NCBI GenBank assembly: GCA_964036045.1
Contig: OZ038380.1
Span: 122,654,899 to 122,718,898, forward strand
Direction: 5' to 3'
Length of the DNA: 64,000 nucleotides
Origin: Eutreptiella sp. 'Long Island Sound 2002'
Lineage: Eukaryota > Euglenozoa > Euglenophyceae > Eutreptiales > Eutreptiaceae
Shown here: positions 1-9,662 of the stretch, piece after piece
Position numbering within the stretch: the stretch's first letter is position 1
Layout: the number at the start of each line of letters is the position of its first letter
Notes under the pieces: generated by a model
Told to the model about the DNA's origin: nothing
What the model saw: only the letters and a program-made list of their open reading frames with translations
The model's database searches: none
Translations under genes and position numbers: made by a program

Positions 1-2
1 CC

Positions 3-1676
3 GCTGAACTCAGCCGCCGGCGCCGTGATGAGGATGCGTACATGGAAGCAGTACGGCGTGAACATTTTGGTTCAGCGTACGTGGAGGAACCGCGGCGTAG
101 CCACAGGGGTTCCATGGAGGAGATGGACGTGGCGGCCGTGGGAGTCCGTGGGCGAGGCCGATGGGAACCTCGGTCGACCTCGCGGCCGGCGTTCATGGTC
201 TCTAAGGCCGCGGACGCCGCCGTGTGGGAAGACTTGAAGGACATCAAGCCCCCCATGTACGACGGCAATGCCCTCAACCTCGACCGCTTCTTGGAGAAGC
301 TGGACGATTGGGGGCTGACCGTCACTGAAGACCTGCCTCCCGCGGATGCGGAGAGATATGTCTTCAAACGGTTCAGGTACCGCCTGCCGGAAGTGCTCGG
401 CGAGCTAGAGTTCGTGGCGACCAAGGAGGGGAGAATCAAGACCCTCATGGAAGCCAAGAAGTGGCTCAACGAGCAGCAGCGGGTGGACGCTCCGCAGGTG
501 GCTGCCAAGCGCTGGAAGTCCATCAAGCTTGAGCATGATGGACGGGAGATCCGCCTACGAGATTGGCGAGACTTCTGAGGGAAATACACCCTCTTCCGCC
601 GCAACGTGGAGGACTGGAACGAGGGTGACGAGCAGGCTCGCCTGCTCTCCATGCTGCCGGAAGCATGGATCAAAAGGGTCACCAAGGAGGAATCCAAGCG
701 GGCCAAGTCCAACCACACGGTCAAGATGATGCTCCCCAAAGAGTATCACTCGAACGTGGTGGCTTGGGCGAAGAAGTACGTGGCCCGGGATGTCAAACAG
801 CACTCCCTGCGGAACGCTCCTCTCATCACCGTCTCGGGCGATCGCGAGAAGACCGCGATGTGGCGCCTTGACGAGTGTGAGTTGAGCGGCCAGACCATTC
901 GTCTGCAGGCCATCCCGGCGCGGATGAGCTGCGACGAGATCCTGGAGTGGGTTGGCGAGGAAGTACTCAAGGAGTACCGAAACCTCCACCACACCCGCGG
1001 GTTGAGGCCTGGCGACTGCGACGTCAACTACGTTGGCGAGGGACCTGGCGGCGAAGCTGCCATGGACCCAGCGGGAGCCGGCGGCGATGAGACTCTCGTC
1101 GACGATGACGACGACGATGAGCCCGCCGAGGTGGCCATTTGTGCCTTCGTGGCCAAAAACCTGAGCGCGGGGAGCAAACCGGGAAACTGGAAGCCCCTGC
1201 AGCAGGGTTGGAGGAAGCAGGAGAAGAGGGACCCTCGCCGCATTGGCGACCCTCCGCTGTCCTTTGGGGAGTTCATACGAGCTCACCCGCAGGGCTGTTT
1301 CGTGTGTTATGGGAGGAAGCGAGGCTTCAACCATGACCACCGAACATGCCCCGTCCACAAGGCTGACACGGAGGCTTACAAGAAGGCGCACGGGTCGAAG
1401 AAGCGTGCGCCCGCGGGTATCCGGGAAGCCAAGGTGGAGGTGGACAGGGACGAGCTCTCCAAGCTGGTGTCGCAGGGGACCGAGTTGGCCAAGGAGATCC
1501 AGGAGATCAAGAGGAACTGGGTCCCCAGGTCGGACAACAAGAACAAGGAGAACAACCAGAACAACCAGAACAAGGACAAGGACAAGAAGCCTACTCGTAG
1601 TGAGAGGAGGAAGAAGGGCGTCAACAACGTTGAGGCCGAGGAGAACACCCCCTCTTCCACAACCGACGCCCCCTAG
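3..1676 (+). pseudogene. gag: gag polyprotein, one in-frame TGA
   Basis: Structural (capsid/nucleocapsid) protein that would form the cytoplasmic particle packaging element RNA. The frame is open from position 3, so the true start lies upstream; ATG 42 is only the first in-window candidate. The capsid-like region (about 220-1000) is rich in W, L and R, with DAPQVAAKRW and LRDWRDF blocks. TGA at 576-578 splits it, yet homologous sequence (KYTLFRRNVEDW) continues in the same frame, consistent with a CGA-to-TGA change. A zinc-knuckle-like cluster lies at 1296-1349: two Cys spaced C-x2-C, then His residues and a final Cys, longer than the usual CX2CX4HX4C. A basic, Asn/Lys-rich tail ends at TAG 1674-1676. 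The minus-strand remnant at 51.8-52.7 kb is clearly homologous. Confidence 0.85.
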
Positions 1677-1727
1677 CGGAGCCCCTGCAGCCAAGGGCCC
1701 CAGCTAGGGCGGTCGCAGGATGGTGAC

Positions 1728-2858
1728 GTGGGAAGCGCCGAACCATCCCAGTCGGGAGTCGATAAGCACAAGGGGACTGCCGCGGGCGGAAGGCCCGGTC
1801 CGGCGCCCAATCGCGGAGGCGAGGTGAGGGCAAGTGAAGGCACGAACCCTTGCACCCGTCCGTCCTTCGCGACCAAGAATGTGTTTGATGTACTACAGGA
1901 TCTATCCGAGAGTATCAGAGGATCACCCGGACCGCAGCTGGATGCTGCAGATTGGCAGCCTGAGCCCATTGTCCACGACCTGCACCAGTCGCTTGTGGAG
2001 CTTCTGGAACGGCCGGAGATCCTGAGTTTGCACGCCGTGCGCCGTGTCGGTCGCGAGCGGCGGTTGCATCTTAAGGTCCGTGCCCTATGCGGGGAAGTGG
2101 AAAAGGTTTTCGACGTGTTGGTCGACACGGGAGCTCAAGTCAGCTTGGTCAAGGCTGGCCTACTTCCACCAGAGTGTCTGACCGACAGTCGGAAGCCTGT
2201 CAGGCTGAAGGTGGCGAACGGCCAGTACATGGTGGGAGGCACGAAGGAAGCGGCCATCGGGCTGCAGTTCGTGAACCATCGTGAGCTGAGCCGCCCAGAC
2301 CTCGGCAAGGAAATCCTCCTGCACGGTCGCTTCTACGAGGCCGAGATGGACTGGGACATGATCGTCGGGTACGACTTCATGATGGAGACGGACTCCGGCG
2401 TCCTCCCGGCCCAGGCCTCCATGACCCTGTACCAGGACGACCAGCTCTCGTGGCTTTCGTCACCTGAGCACCATGTGGAATGCCAATGGATCCACCTCGA
2501 ACGCAATCAGCTCGAAGTGGCCGCGCTGGACACTGAGCCAACTGGTCCTGCAAACCAGGAGTACGGCGTAAGGCCGGAAGTGGCGAGCCGAGTTGTCGCG
2601 GACTTGGGAGCTTCGGATCTGGCCCTGGATGCGTTCTCTTCAGGAAACTCCGCCCATCTGCGGGTGTGTGAGAAGTACTGGAGCGCACAGGACTCCGCGT
2701 GGAAGAAGCACTGGGGTCCGCATCAGGGATTGATGTGGATCCATTGCCCCCGTTGGGACATTCCAAGAGCGATAGCGAAGATTCGCAAAGACCGCTCCAA
2801 GGCAGTGCTGGTTGTTCCTATGGGATGCACCGAGGAGGAAAGTACCGACATTGGGTAG
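1728..2858 (+). CDS. Retroviral-type aspartic protease plus extra domain
   Basis: Cleaves the gag-pol polyprotein during particle maturation. This frame is the same as gag and stays open from TAG 1674 to TAG 2856, so 1728 (GTG) is a convenience start. The real product is probably made by readthrough of the gag stop, or is fused to gag. The catalytic motif VLVDTGAQVSL has its Asp codon at 2124-2126. A later DWDMIVGYDFM block resembles the second conserved motif of pepsin-fold retroviral proteases. From about 2580 a separate domain begins (DAFSS, SAWKKHWG, AIAKIRKDRSKAVLVVP). It continues into the pol frame after a -1 shift and is also present in the decayed minus-strand element. Confidence 0.85.
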   Translation: MGSAEPSQSGVDKHKGTAAGGRPGPAPNRGGEVRASEGTNPCTRPSFATKNVFDVLQDLSESIRGSPGPQLDAADWQPEPIVHDLHQSLVELLERPEILSLHAVRRVGRERRLHLKVRALCGEVEKVFDVLVDTGAQVSLVKAGLLPPECLTDSRKPVRLKVANGQYMVGGTKEAAIGLQFVNHRELSRPDLGKEILLHGRFYEAEMDWDMIVGYDFMMETDSGVLPAQASMTLYQDDQLSWLSSPEHHVECQWIHLERNQLEVAALDTEPTGPANQEYGVRPEVASRVVADLGASDLALDAFSSGNSAHLRVCEKYWSAQDSAWKKHWGPHQGLMWIHCPRWDIPRAIAKIRKDRSKAVLVVPMGCTEEESTDIG

Positions 2859-5800
2859 CCTCATTGACCAACATGACCTTAAACAAGGTCGTCCTACCGG
2901 CTGGAGAGAGTGTCTATCAGGACGCTAAGGGACAGCCCATGCCACCCCAGAGATGGCCAACGGAATTCCACTATGTGGATGGGGACCTTGATCAGGCCGA
3001 CACCACGGACTTAGTGTGTGTCAACCGCATCATAGCGGAGCCTTGGAGGCAATGCTTTGCGGTTCCCCCTGTTGACATCGAAGAATCGGAATCGGAAGAG
3101 CCCCTCACTGAAGAGGAGTGGGATCTGGTTCAGGGGTATATGGATCAGCCCTTTCACGACTGGGGAAACCAGCGTGAGGGCAAAGGCCAGGACAAAGCCT
3201 GGTGGGAAGTGGACTCGATCGTCTCTGGTTCCTATGATGGAGATACCTTCGTAAGGAGGGTACTTGACCTCCTGTCCAGCCAGGACGAGCCAATCAGGGG
3301 TAACCCACCCACCTACGGCGATCTATTCCGAGGCAAGACCAGAGATGGCCCTTTGGGCCACCTGGGAAGACCACCTGAGCCGAAAGCGAGCGGAGTAGCT
3401 ACCCCTCAAGTAAGCTCCGTGGTTCAAGTGCCCGGAAAAGCCAACGCGGCGTCTGATGACTGCCCCAAGATCCAGGCATTGAGGGCCAGGCTGAAGCAGA
3501 AGTATGGTGATACCTTCTTCAGCGGTAAGCCTGTGTTTCCCCCACCGGTGCGTGGACCGTATGGCGAGGCCAAGATACAATTGAAGCAGGACCCCCGTGT
3601 GTATCGGCACCGGGAGTTTGCCCTGAGGGGCGAGAGGAAAGAGGCCATGGAGAAGATCCTGCGTGACTTCATCCAGAGAGGCTGGCTTGAGCCGTGCCAC
3701 TCCGAGTGGGCCTCTCCTTGCTTCGTCGTTTCCAAGAAGGTTGCCGGTGAGTGGCGGCTCGTGGTCGACTACCGCGGCCTAAACGCCCAAACGCAGCACG
3801 ACAGCTATACGCTGCCCCTCATTGAGGACATGCTGCAAAAGCAACACCGGCGGAGGATCTTCACGGTGATTGACCTGAAACATGGTTATCATCAGATGCC
3901 TCTCGCCGAAGAGTCCCGTGCCTGCACAGCCATGAGCACCCCACTTGGACCTCTCCAGTGGAAGGTGATGCCCATGGGCGTTACCAACAGCAATGCGGCT
4001 TTTCAGCGGATGCTGGAGAACCTGCTTGAGCCGGTGCGCGACTGTGCGGACCCCTTCGTGGACGACGTGATCATCGCGTCCGGGGACCCCAGTATGAGCT
4101 ACGAGGAGCTCCTGGAGGCACACGAGAGGGACGTCACTCGAGTGCTGGACCTTCTGGTTCGGCACAAACTCACGGGCAGCAGTGACAAGGCCACCATTGC
4201 GGTAAGCGAGGTGGTCTTCGCTGGCCACGTAGTCGGGAACGGGCAGCGAAAGCCCATACCTGGCAAGGTGGCTGCGATTGAGCACTGGGAAAAGCCCAAG
4301 ACGGTCTCTGAGCTACGGGCGTATCTGGGGTTCTGCAACTACTACTCGGGGTATATCAAAATGTATGCCGAGTATGCAGCCCCCATGACGACCATGCTCA
4401 AGGGCAACCGAGAGCAGACCAAGAAGGGGTCCAAGAAGGCTCTGGTCTGGACAGCTGAGTCCGACCGTGCCTTTGAGGGGATGAAGCAGGCGCTGCTATC
4501 CGCAGTGGGTCTGCACCTCGTGGATCCGGACCGAGGGTTCGTCCTGCGCACCGACGCTTCCGACTATGCCATTGGCGCTGTGTTGGAGCAAGTGCTTGAC
4601 GACGGGAGGCACGTGCCCGTGGCCTTCTGGAGCCGAGTCCTGGCGGAAGGCCAGAGACGGACGTGGACGCCCCGTGAAAAGGAGGCGTATGCCATCGTCA
4701 TGGCTCTCAGGAAATGGGCTGGGTACATAGCCCTCCATCCCGTCACCGTCTGCACCGACCATCAGAGTCTGCAGTCGTGGCACAAGGAGCACGTGGACAC
4801 CCCCTCAGGTCCCGCCTCCCCACGGGCAAGATGGCATGAGACCTTGGCCACGTTCGACCTCACGGTTGTGTATATTCCTGGAAAGGATAACACCGTGGCG
4901 GACTGTCTCAGTAGGTGGGCCTATCCCGCCAGCAAGGGCATGCAGGATATCTCTGCCCATGGCGATGAGGCTGAGACCGCTGAAGCCAAGAGGATCATCG
5001 AAATGGGGCGCCTGATGGAGGAGGAGGGTGCAAAATGCTTCGTCGTCATGGCGGCGGATGCCCCTCTCGCAACGAGGGTGAGCAGAGCAGTCAGAGTACT
5101 CGCCCCCGATGGAGCTGAGTCCGACAAGCACCTCTTCCCGGACCCTTGCCTCCAGGACGACTGGACCGACGACTACGCCAAGTCTGAGGCCTTTCTGGCC
5201 GAGTGTAGGGCTGTGACCGACCCTGACGACGGGCAGAAGTGGCCAAAGGGGCTGACCGAGGAAGATGGCAAGCTTTACCGGAATGGTAAGCTGCTAGTAC
5301 CGGAGTCCCGGGTGCTCGAGCTTTGCGAAGCTTGGCACCACCACATGCTGCACCCAGGGGTCAAGAAGCAAGCCCTTGACATGCAGCGCCGGTTCGAGAT
5401 CGACCATATCGTTCTCTACACCGCCATCAAGAAGGTCAGGAAGGGTTGTTCGGTCTGCCAGGCCTGCAATCCCGACAACCGGAACGTCAAGGGGGAAGCC
5501 CAATGGACCCCGGTTCCTGACCAGCCCATGGAGAGCGTGGCCATGGACGTCTTCTCCATGCCCGAAGTGCACATTGGCAAGGAGACCTTTGACTGTGTGG
5601 TTCTTTGTGTGGACCGCCACACCGGCTACGTTGTAGCCGTTCCGGCACGCCAAAAGGGGTTGCTTGCCAAGGAAGTGGCAGTCATGATGATTCGTCATTG
5701 GCTGACCGTCTTTGACATCCCCCGCACCATTTGCAGTGACCAAGGGCCCCAGTTTACTGGTGGCTGGTTCAAGGCTATGTGTTCCCTGATGGGGATACGT

Positions 5801-6658
5801 CATTCCAAGAGCGTCGCCTATCTCAGCCGGTCTAACGGCCGTGCTGAAGTGGCTGGGCGGCAGCTGTTCGAGAAGCTGCGCAAGAGCCACATCACCAATC
5901 CACGGCGGAACTGGTTTGAGGAGATGTGGCCTGCTCTGAAGGCCCATCATGACACCCCCACTCCGGGCGGTTTGTCCCCTCATCAGATCCTGTTCGGCAG
6001 GGAACCCCTGGGGAGGGGACTTCCCTTGTCTGGTGATGGCATGGCTATGGATGCCAAGGAATTCTTCGCGCGGCAAGAGCAAACGGCGCGGGACATCCGC
6101 CAGCAGCTTGAGAAGGAGCATGCTGAGCGTCAGAAGTCCGCCCCGAGCTCGACAGCGCAGAAGTTCAGGGTGGGAGACCCTGTGTGGGTGATCAGACCCC
6201 GCCCCATGGGCACCCACCGCACCAAAACCTGGCTCACACCCGGCGAGGCGGTCCGCAGGATTGGTGAGGACACCTACCGCATCAAGGTAGGTCACAGACA
6301 GTTCCGGGAGCGCCACGAGAGTCAACTCCGTGTGCGGGAACCAGACCTCCGTGGCCAGCATGTGTTCCTGAGCTACGCCGCACATGAGGCCGATTCGGAC
6401 GACGACTATGCTGAGCAGGATGACTATACAGTCGAGAAGATCCTTACTCAGCGTCCGAAAGCCTCAGCACCCGGAGGTCTGGAGTTCAAGGTTCGTTGGC
6501 GAGGCTATGGGCTGTCCCACGACACCTGGGAACCGGTCTCCTCGTTCGTGCCGCGGGTCAATACTCCCTTCATGGAGTACATCCGCAAGCACAAGACCAA
6601 GATCCACATTTCGGACTTGGCAGCACTCACCTGGGCGATTGCAGCCAGGGGTGCCTGA
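2699..6658 (+). CDS. pol: pol: RT, RNase H, integrase, chromodomain
   Basis: Copies element RNA to cDNA and integrates it. It is a 1319-codon ORF; ATG 2699 lies inside the overlap with the upstream frame, so entry by -1 frameshift is at least as likely as initiation there. RT occupies about residues 295-590: RLVVDYRGLN near 353 and catalytic FVDD at 453-456. RNase H begins with TDASDYAIGAVL (Asp 619) and includes TDHQSL (Asp 687). The integrase has an H-H-C-C zinc site (His 880-885; CSVCQAC near 917) and a D,D35E triad at Asp 950, Asp 1014 and Glu 1050. A chromodomain at about 1242-1297 (YTVEKIL, VRWRGYG, DTWEP) should steer insertion to modified histones. All catalytic residues I can check are intact, so the enzymes may be active. 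Confidence 0.95.
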   Translation: MEEALGSASGIDVDPLPPLGHSKSDSEDSQRPLQGSAGCSYGMHRGGKYRHWVASLTNMTLNKVVLPAGESVYQDAKGQPMPPQRWPTEFHYVDGDLDQADTTDLVCVNRIIAEPWRQCFAVPPVDIEESESEEPLTEEEWDLVQGYMDQPFHDWGNQREGKGQDKAWWEVDSIVSGSYDGDTFVRRVLDLLSSQDEPIRGNPPTYGDLFRGKTRDGPLGHLGRPPEPKASGVATPQVSSVVQVPGKANAASDDCPKIQALRARLKQKYGDTFFSGKPVFPPPVRGPYGEAKIQLKQDPRVYRHREFALRGERKEAMEKILRDFIQRGWLEPCHSEWASPCFVVSKKVAGEWRLVVDYRGLNAQTQHDSYTLPLIEDMLQKQHRRRIFTVIDLKHGYHQMPLAEESRACTAMSTPLGPLQWKVMPMGVTNSNAAFQRMLENLLEPVRDCADPFVDDVIIASGDPSMSYEELLEAHERDVTRVLDLLVRHKLTGSSDKATIAVSEVVFAGHVVGNGQRKPIPGKVAAIEHWEKPKTVSELRAYLGFCNYYSGYIKMYAEYAAPMTTMLKGNREQTKKGSKKALVWTAESDRAFEGMKQALLSAVGLHLVDPDRGFVLRTDASDYAIGAVLEQVLDDGRHVPVAFWSRVLAEGQRRTWTPREKEAYAIVMALRKWAGYIALHPVTVCTDHQSLQSWHKEHVDTPSGPASPRARWHETLATFDLTVVYIPGKDNTVADCLSRWAYPASKGMQDISAHGDEAETAEAKRIIEMGRLMEEEGAKCFVVMAADAPLATRVSRAVRVLAPDGAESDKHLFPDPCLQDDWTDDYAKSEAFLAECRAVTDPDDGQKWPKGLTEEDGKLYRNGKLLVPESRVLELCEAWHHHMLHPGVKKQALDMQRRFEIDHIVLYTAIKKVRKGCSVCQACNPDNRNVKGEAQWTPVPDQPMESVAMDVFSMPEVHIGKETFDCVVLCVDRHTGYVVAVPARQKGLLAKEVAVMMIRHWLTVFDIPRTICSDQGPQFTGGWFKAMCSLMGIRHSKSVAYLSRSNGRAEVAGRQLFEKLRKSHITNPRRNWFEEMWPALKAHHDTPTPGGLSPHQILFGREPLGRGLPLSGDGMAMDAKEFFARQEQTARDIRQQLEKEHAERQKSAPSSTAQKFRVGDPVWVIRPRPMGTHRTKTWLTPGEAVRRIGEDTYRIKVGHRQFRERHESQLRVREPDLRGQHVFLSYAAHEADSDDDYAEQDDYTVEKILTQRPKASAPGGLEFKVRWRGYGLSHDTWEPVSSFVPRVNTPFMEYIRKHKTKIHISDLAALTWAIAARGA
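2830..2858 (+). other. -1 frame change joining protease and pol frames
   Basis: The protease frame ends at TAG 2856, while similarity continues without a gap in the -1 frame: VVPMGCTEE reads on into KYRHWVASLTNM. The overlap contains GAGGAGGAAAGT. This is not a textbook X-XXY-YYZ slippery heptamer, so a one-base deletion in this copy is as likely as programmed frameshifting. Confidence 0.6.
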
Positions 6659-8059
6659 TCAGCGCCCTGAGCTCTCCCCTGATGTGCTTTGGGGCACTTG
6701 TGAGGCCGACGAATCGTCCCTTACTTGCTTGCTCTCTTCCATCTTTCGGTGACAGAGTGGCCATATACCCCCCCCTGCTGAATCCAGAGGAGGATGGCCC
6801 CTCTCTTCAATTCTATTCGTCACTCCCCCCCCTGCTGAATCCTTGGGAAACCAGGTAGGGCGACTGACCTTCATATTTTTGGGCTCTTGGGGCCTTGAAG
6901 CCCATACGTCGTTGCGCAACGGATGCCGCTGTCATCGGCATTGCAAATTTTTGGTGTGTGGTCTGGTTCCATGGCACTTGCGGAATCCAGACCAGTCGAC
7001 GTGTGTCAGCTGACTATATATGGCCTGAACTCAGGCGTTTTCCCGTCCACCCTCCTGCATTGCCTTATCCTGACCGTGGCGTGGTTTGGCGCTCTGTCCA
7101 GAGCGTGTTTACACGCCTATTTACCCAGATTGTTGCTTGTTTTTCTGCCCTCCAGGATATGTGCATCTGTATGTTAAGTGTCATCAGCCCATCGCTGAGG
7201 GATGGACTGTTTTTCACCACGAATCGGGATACAGAGGCGCCTTGCGTCGCCGTGTACATGTTCATACAGCCTGGTCCAGCCTGGACCAGTACCTGAATAC
7301 AGATTCTACTGTTTGAGTGCCCGTGATACCGTGTTGCCCTATTCGCTGTGATGTGGAGATCCTGATGGCGCCAGGCGGGAAGCCCAGTTGCCTGACTACA
7401 CTCCCAGCGGTCCGCCACTGTCAGTCCCAGTGTGAGCCTACCGATTCGCAGACGCACTTGCATTCAGATGGCGGCCTCCGGTGCTCCTGACCTCGGTCAG
7501 TCTGCCTGGGAAACTGGTGGTTTGAGGAGTCGACGCCTCCGCCCACACTGCATGAGGACTCCCTCATGTATGGCCTTCGTGGTAATAGGGCGAGGGAAAA
7601 GACGGCCTTGATGCCCGATCCCTTAAGGAGGAGCTCCCTTAAGATCTGGGGTTCTTAAGGAGTTCGACTATGGCACTCTGGACTCGCGTCGTATGGATAT
7701 GGACATGGTGCGCCCGAGGAAGGACCCGTGGGGACTCTCCCCAGTCGGCGGGCCTTGGGAAGCTTGGGGTAGCCGGATGGATCTTTGTGGTCGCTCTCGA
7801 CCTGTGGGACCACCCCGGTCGTCGTGTGTCGCCTATGTTGGCCGTGTATGCCACTGCCATTGTGGTGGTGACCGTAGCAGCCGGCACCCGGTGCGCCTGG
7901 TATGGGTTAACGGGTCCTTTGGATGCCGAACAATCGCCGCCAGGACCCGGGACTTGATACTTGATACTGTACCTCTTATTACTAACATCTACAGCATCAT
8001 ACCTGTTTTACTATGCGTTGGAATGGGCAGCCTAACCCAGAATCAGCCTGAAGTGAGGA
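6659..8059 (+). other. Chromovirus 3' non-coding region
   Basis: About 1.4 kb lie between the pol stop and the candidate LTR, with no ORF I believe. A 17-base direct repeat, CCCCCCCTGCTGAATCC, occurs near 6771 and again near 6827, separated by purine-rich DNA. A near-palindrome around CTTAAGG lies at 7622-7643. The sequence just before 8060 (8050-8059, GAAGTGAGGA) is purine-rich and would serve as the polypurine tract if the LTR starts at 8060. Confidence 0.5.
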
Positions 8060-8300
8060 TGTGACACCCCCCCTTCAGGGGATGGTCCTGGGTACCCGCT
8101 GCCATGCTTGGGTGTTATCGAGCCCCCCCCAGGGTTTGCTCTAAGCAGGGGGGTGAAGCGGTACCCAGAACCCCATGGCTAGGTTACGGCATACAACCGG
8201 TCTCCGGTCCACTAAACCCATGTACGGAAGGGAAGACGCCCGTTGACGCTCCGTTCCGTGCCGTAAAGCCCCGCATCGGCAACCGATGCACCGCCAGCGG
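8060..8300 (+). repeat. Candidate start of 3' LTR
   Basis: TGTGACACCCCCCCTTCAGG at 8060 follows a purine tract. TGTGACACC-type starts are common in Ty3/Gypsy LTRs. The matching 5' LTR is outside the window and I cannot fix the CA end, so the right boundary is arbitrary. The 191-codon ORF across 8104-8679 looks like chance. Confidence 0.4.
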
Positions 8301-8952
8301 AGATTTGTGTATCAGAATATCAGGAATCAACAGGGTTTTATTTTCATATTGTTTCCGTCAGCTTTTACGCTTCCGTTCTGATACTCACTGTTTTGACTGC
8401 TGGCGGTTGGATCGCGACTTTACCGTAACCGCCAGTTTAACTGTTTATGATGGAAATTTTAACGCAATCCGTCACGAAGGCTCCAAAGCCTTCAGGAACT
8501 GCATGGACGCTTCCGCAATTTTCACATCTTACACTCGCAACCTTGATCCGAATTTTTCAGGATGTCGAAATCGGATTTTCGACTTCGACATCCCCGCACT
8601 TGATTTGACCTCTTTCGAGTGGACCTACGTGCCTCCCTATGCACGAATCAACTTTCCTTTTATCTTGCCCTCCATTTGACTCAGAGATATGGGCGAAACA
8701 AAGTTGATTCGTGAGGCCACTTGTAAGGGTCATATCTCGTGCCGCTTGCGAGGAATGACAATAAGGAAATCGGGATGTATTCACAATACTCCTGACGTAA
8801 TTGAGGAAGCTTTATATGCCTTGCGTTTCCATACGTGCGCGCTAGTGTAATGGATCATGGTCAAGAGGGTAGAATTTGCGTTATAACTCTTTGGTCATGA
8901 CATTGCGTGCGTTAAGATAACTTTTGAGTGTAGCGCGCAAGTGTTGGTGTTG
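8301..8952. other. Non-coding, with hairpin at 8642-8713
   Basis: AT-richer DNA without a credible gene; it may still be LTR. A perfect 14-bp inverted repeat CACGAATCAACTTT lies at 8642-8655 and pairs with 8700-8713 across a 44-base loop. Confidence 0.5.
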
Positions 8953-8979
8953 CATAGGAACTCTCCTTGAGTTCCTATG
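8953..8979. repeat. Perfect 11-bp hairpin
   Basis: CATAGGAACTC, a 5-base loop, then its exact reverse complement. The short loop and perfect stem would make a stable hairpin. No U-tract follows. Confidence 0.8.
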
Positions 8980-9210
8980 AGCGATTGACACAAAGTTATG
9001 CCCTTGAAGGGGCATGACATATCGTGGGGGGAGCTACCTTTTGGGGCAATATGTGGTATGTGCCATGTGTTGTATTGCGTGCCCATTTGGCGGGTTTGGC
9101 TAAGAGCGATGGCCCTGCCAATGGACCTTCGTGAAGGGAAGCTTGTGTGGCGATCCCGAAGCGATGCGTTGGGAGCAAGGTGTGTGTTTTGCAATTTTCC
9201 ATATTTTCAT

Positions 9211-9265
9211 GTGCCCACTTGGGAAGCGGCGCTTGTAACCTTTCAAAGCGCCCCAAGTGGAGCAC
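9211..9265. repeat. Bulged inverted repeat
   Basis: GTGC plus CCACTTGGG on the left pairs with CCCAAGTGG plus GCAC on the right, with an inner GGCGCTT/AAGCGCC stem. The left arm resembles the CCACTTGGCGCTTGTT core of the 60-bp minisatellite found further right, possibly by chance. Confidence 0.7.
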
Positions 9266-9415
9266 ATATGTGGAATCGAAGGTCATTGGTGTCAAGTCAT
9301 TGTGTTTAGAAGGATTAGTTGATTGCACGATCCAAGCCGAAGATATTATAATATAATTGTGCACCCTTCAATGCACTTTTGTGTGTCTTTGTGCCAATTT
9401 TGCCATTTTTGGCCC

Positions 9416-9473
9416 GTCATGATGTCAAGTGGCGACCGTGTATCTCAACGTTGCGCTCAATTGACATCATGAC
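9416..9473. repeat. Perfect 13-bp inverted repeat
   Basis: GTCATGATGTCAA at 9416-9428 is the exact reverse complement of 9461-9473, with a 32-base spacer. Confidence 0.8.
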
Positions 9474-9507
9474 CCAAGTATGATATGAGGGTACATACTT
9501 CGGTGCT

Positions 9508-9662
9508 CAACATATCTTGGACCCGGCGGATAACTCCTCTTGAGCTTGGCATACCGTGGCCGCCATGTTGGCGATTTGGGACCATCCCAAATCATGGGCC
9601 CACTTGGCGACCCTGCCATTCCCAAAACCGGAGGAGTTGGGCGACGCCCAAAAGATATGTTG
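9508..9662. repeat. 155-bp imperfect palindrome (foldback)
   Basis: Outer arms CAACATATCTT (9508-9518; 9652-9662), middle arms AACTCCTC (9532-9539; 9631-9638) and a perfect 9-bp central stem GATTTGGGA (9573-9581; 9585-9593) nest in order. The whole segment can fold into one long hairpin, like a small foldback element or MITE. Confidence 0.75.

Larger units (their letters stand above)
1..8300 (+). mobile_element. Ty3/Gypsy chromovirus, 5' end outside window
   Basis: Domains run gag, aspartic protease, an extra domain, reverse transcriptase, RNase H, zinc-binding integrase and chromodomain, the order of a Ty3/Gypsy chromovirus. The element is open at position 1, so its 5' LTR, primer-binding site and gag start are missing. 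Three interruptions are visible: in-frame TGA at 576, in-frame TAG at 1674, and a -1 frame change near 2840-2858. The RT-to-chromodomain part has no stop over 1319 codons, which argues for recent activity. The right end is uncertain: a typical TGTGACAC LTR start occurs at 8060, but there is no second LTR to align. Confidence 0.93.

Noticed and set aside
555-1694. 379-codon minus-strand ORF antisense to gag
   Set aside because: Shadow of the gag reading frame; Leu/Val-rich translation with no homology pattern.
5294-6385. 363-codon minus-strand ORF antisense to integrase
   Set aside because: Shadow of pol; the forward strand carries a complete catalytic domain.
8104-8679. 191-codon ORF after the chromovirus
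   Set aside because: Spans the candidate LTR start and a hairpin, and has no motif; likely chance.
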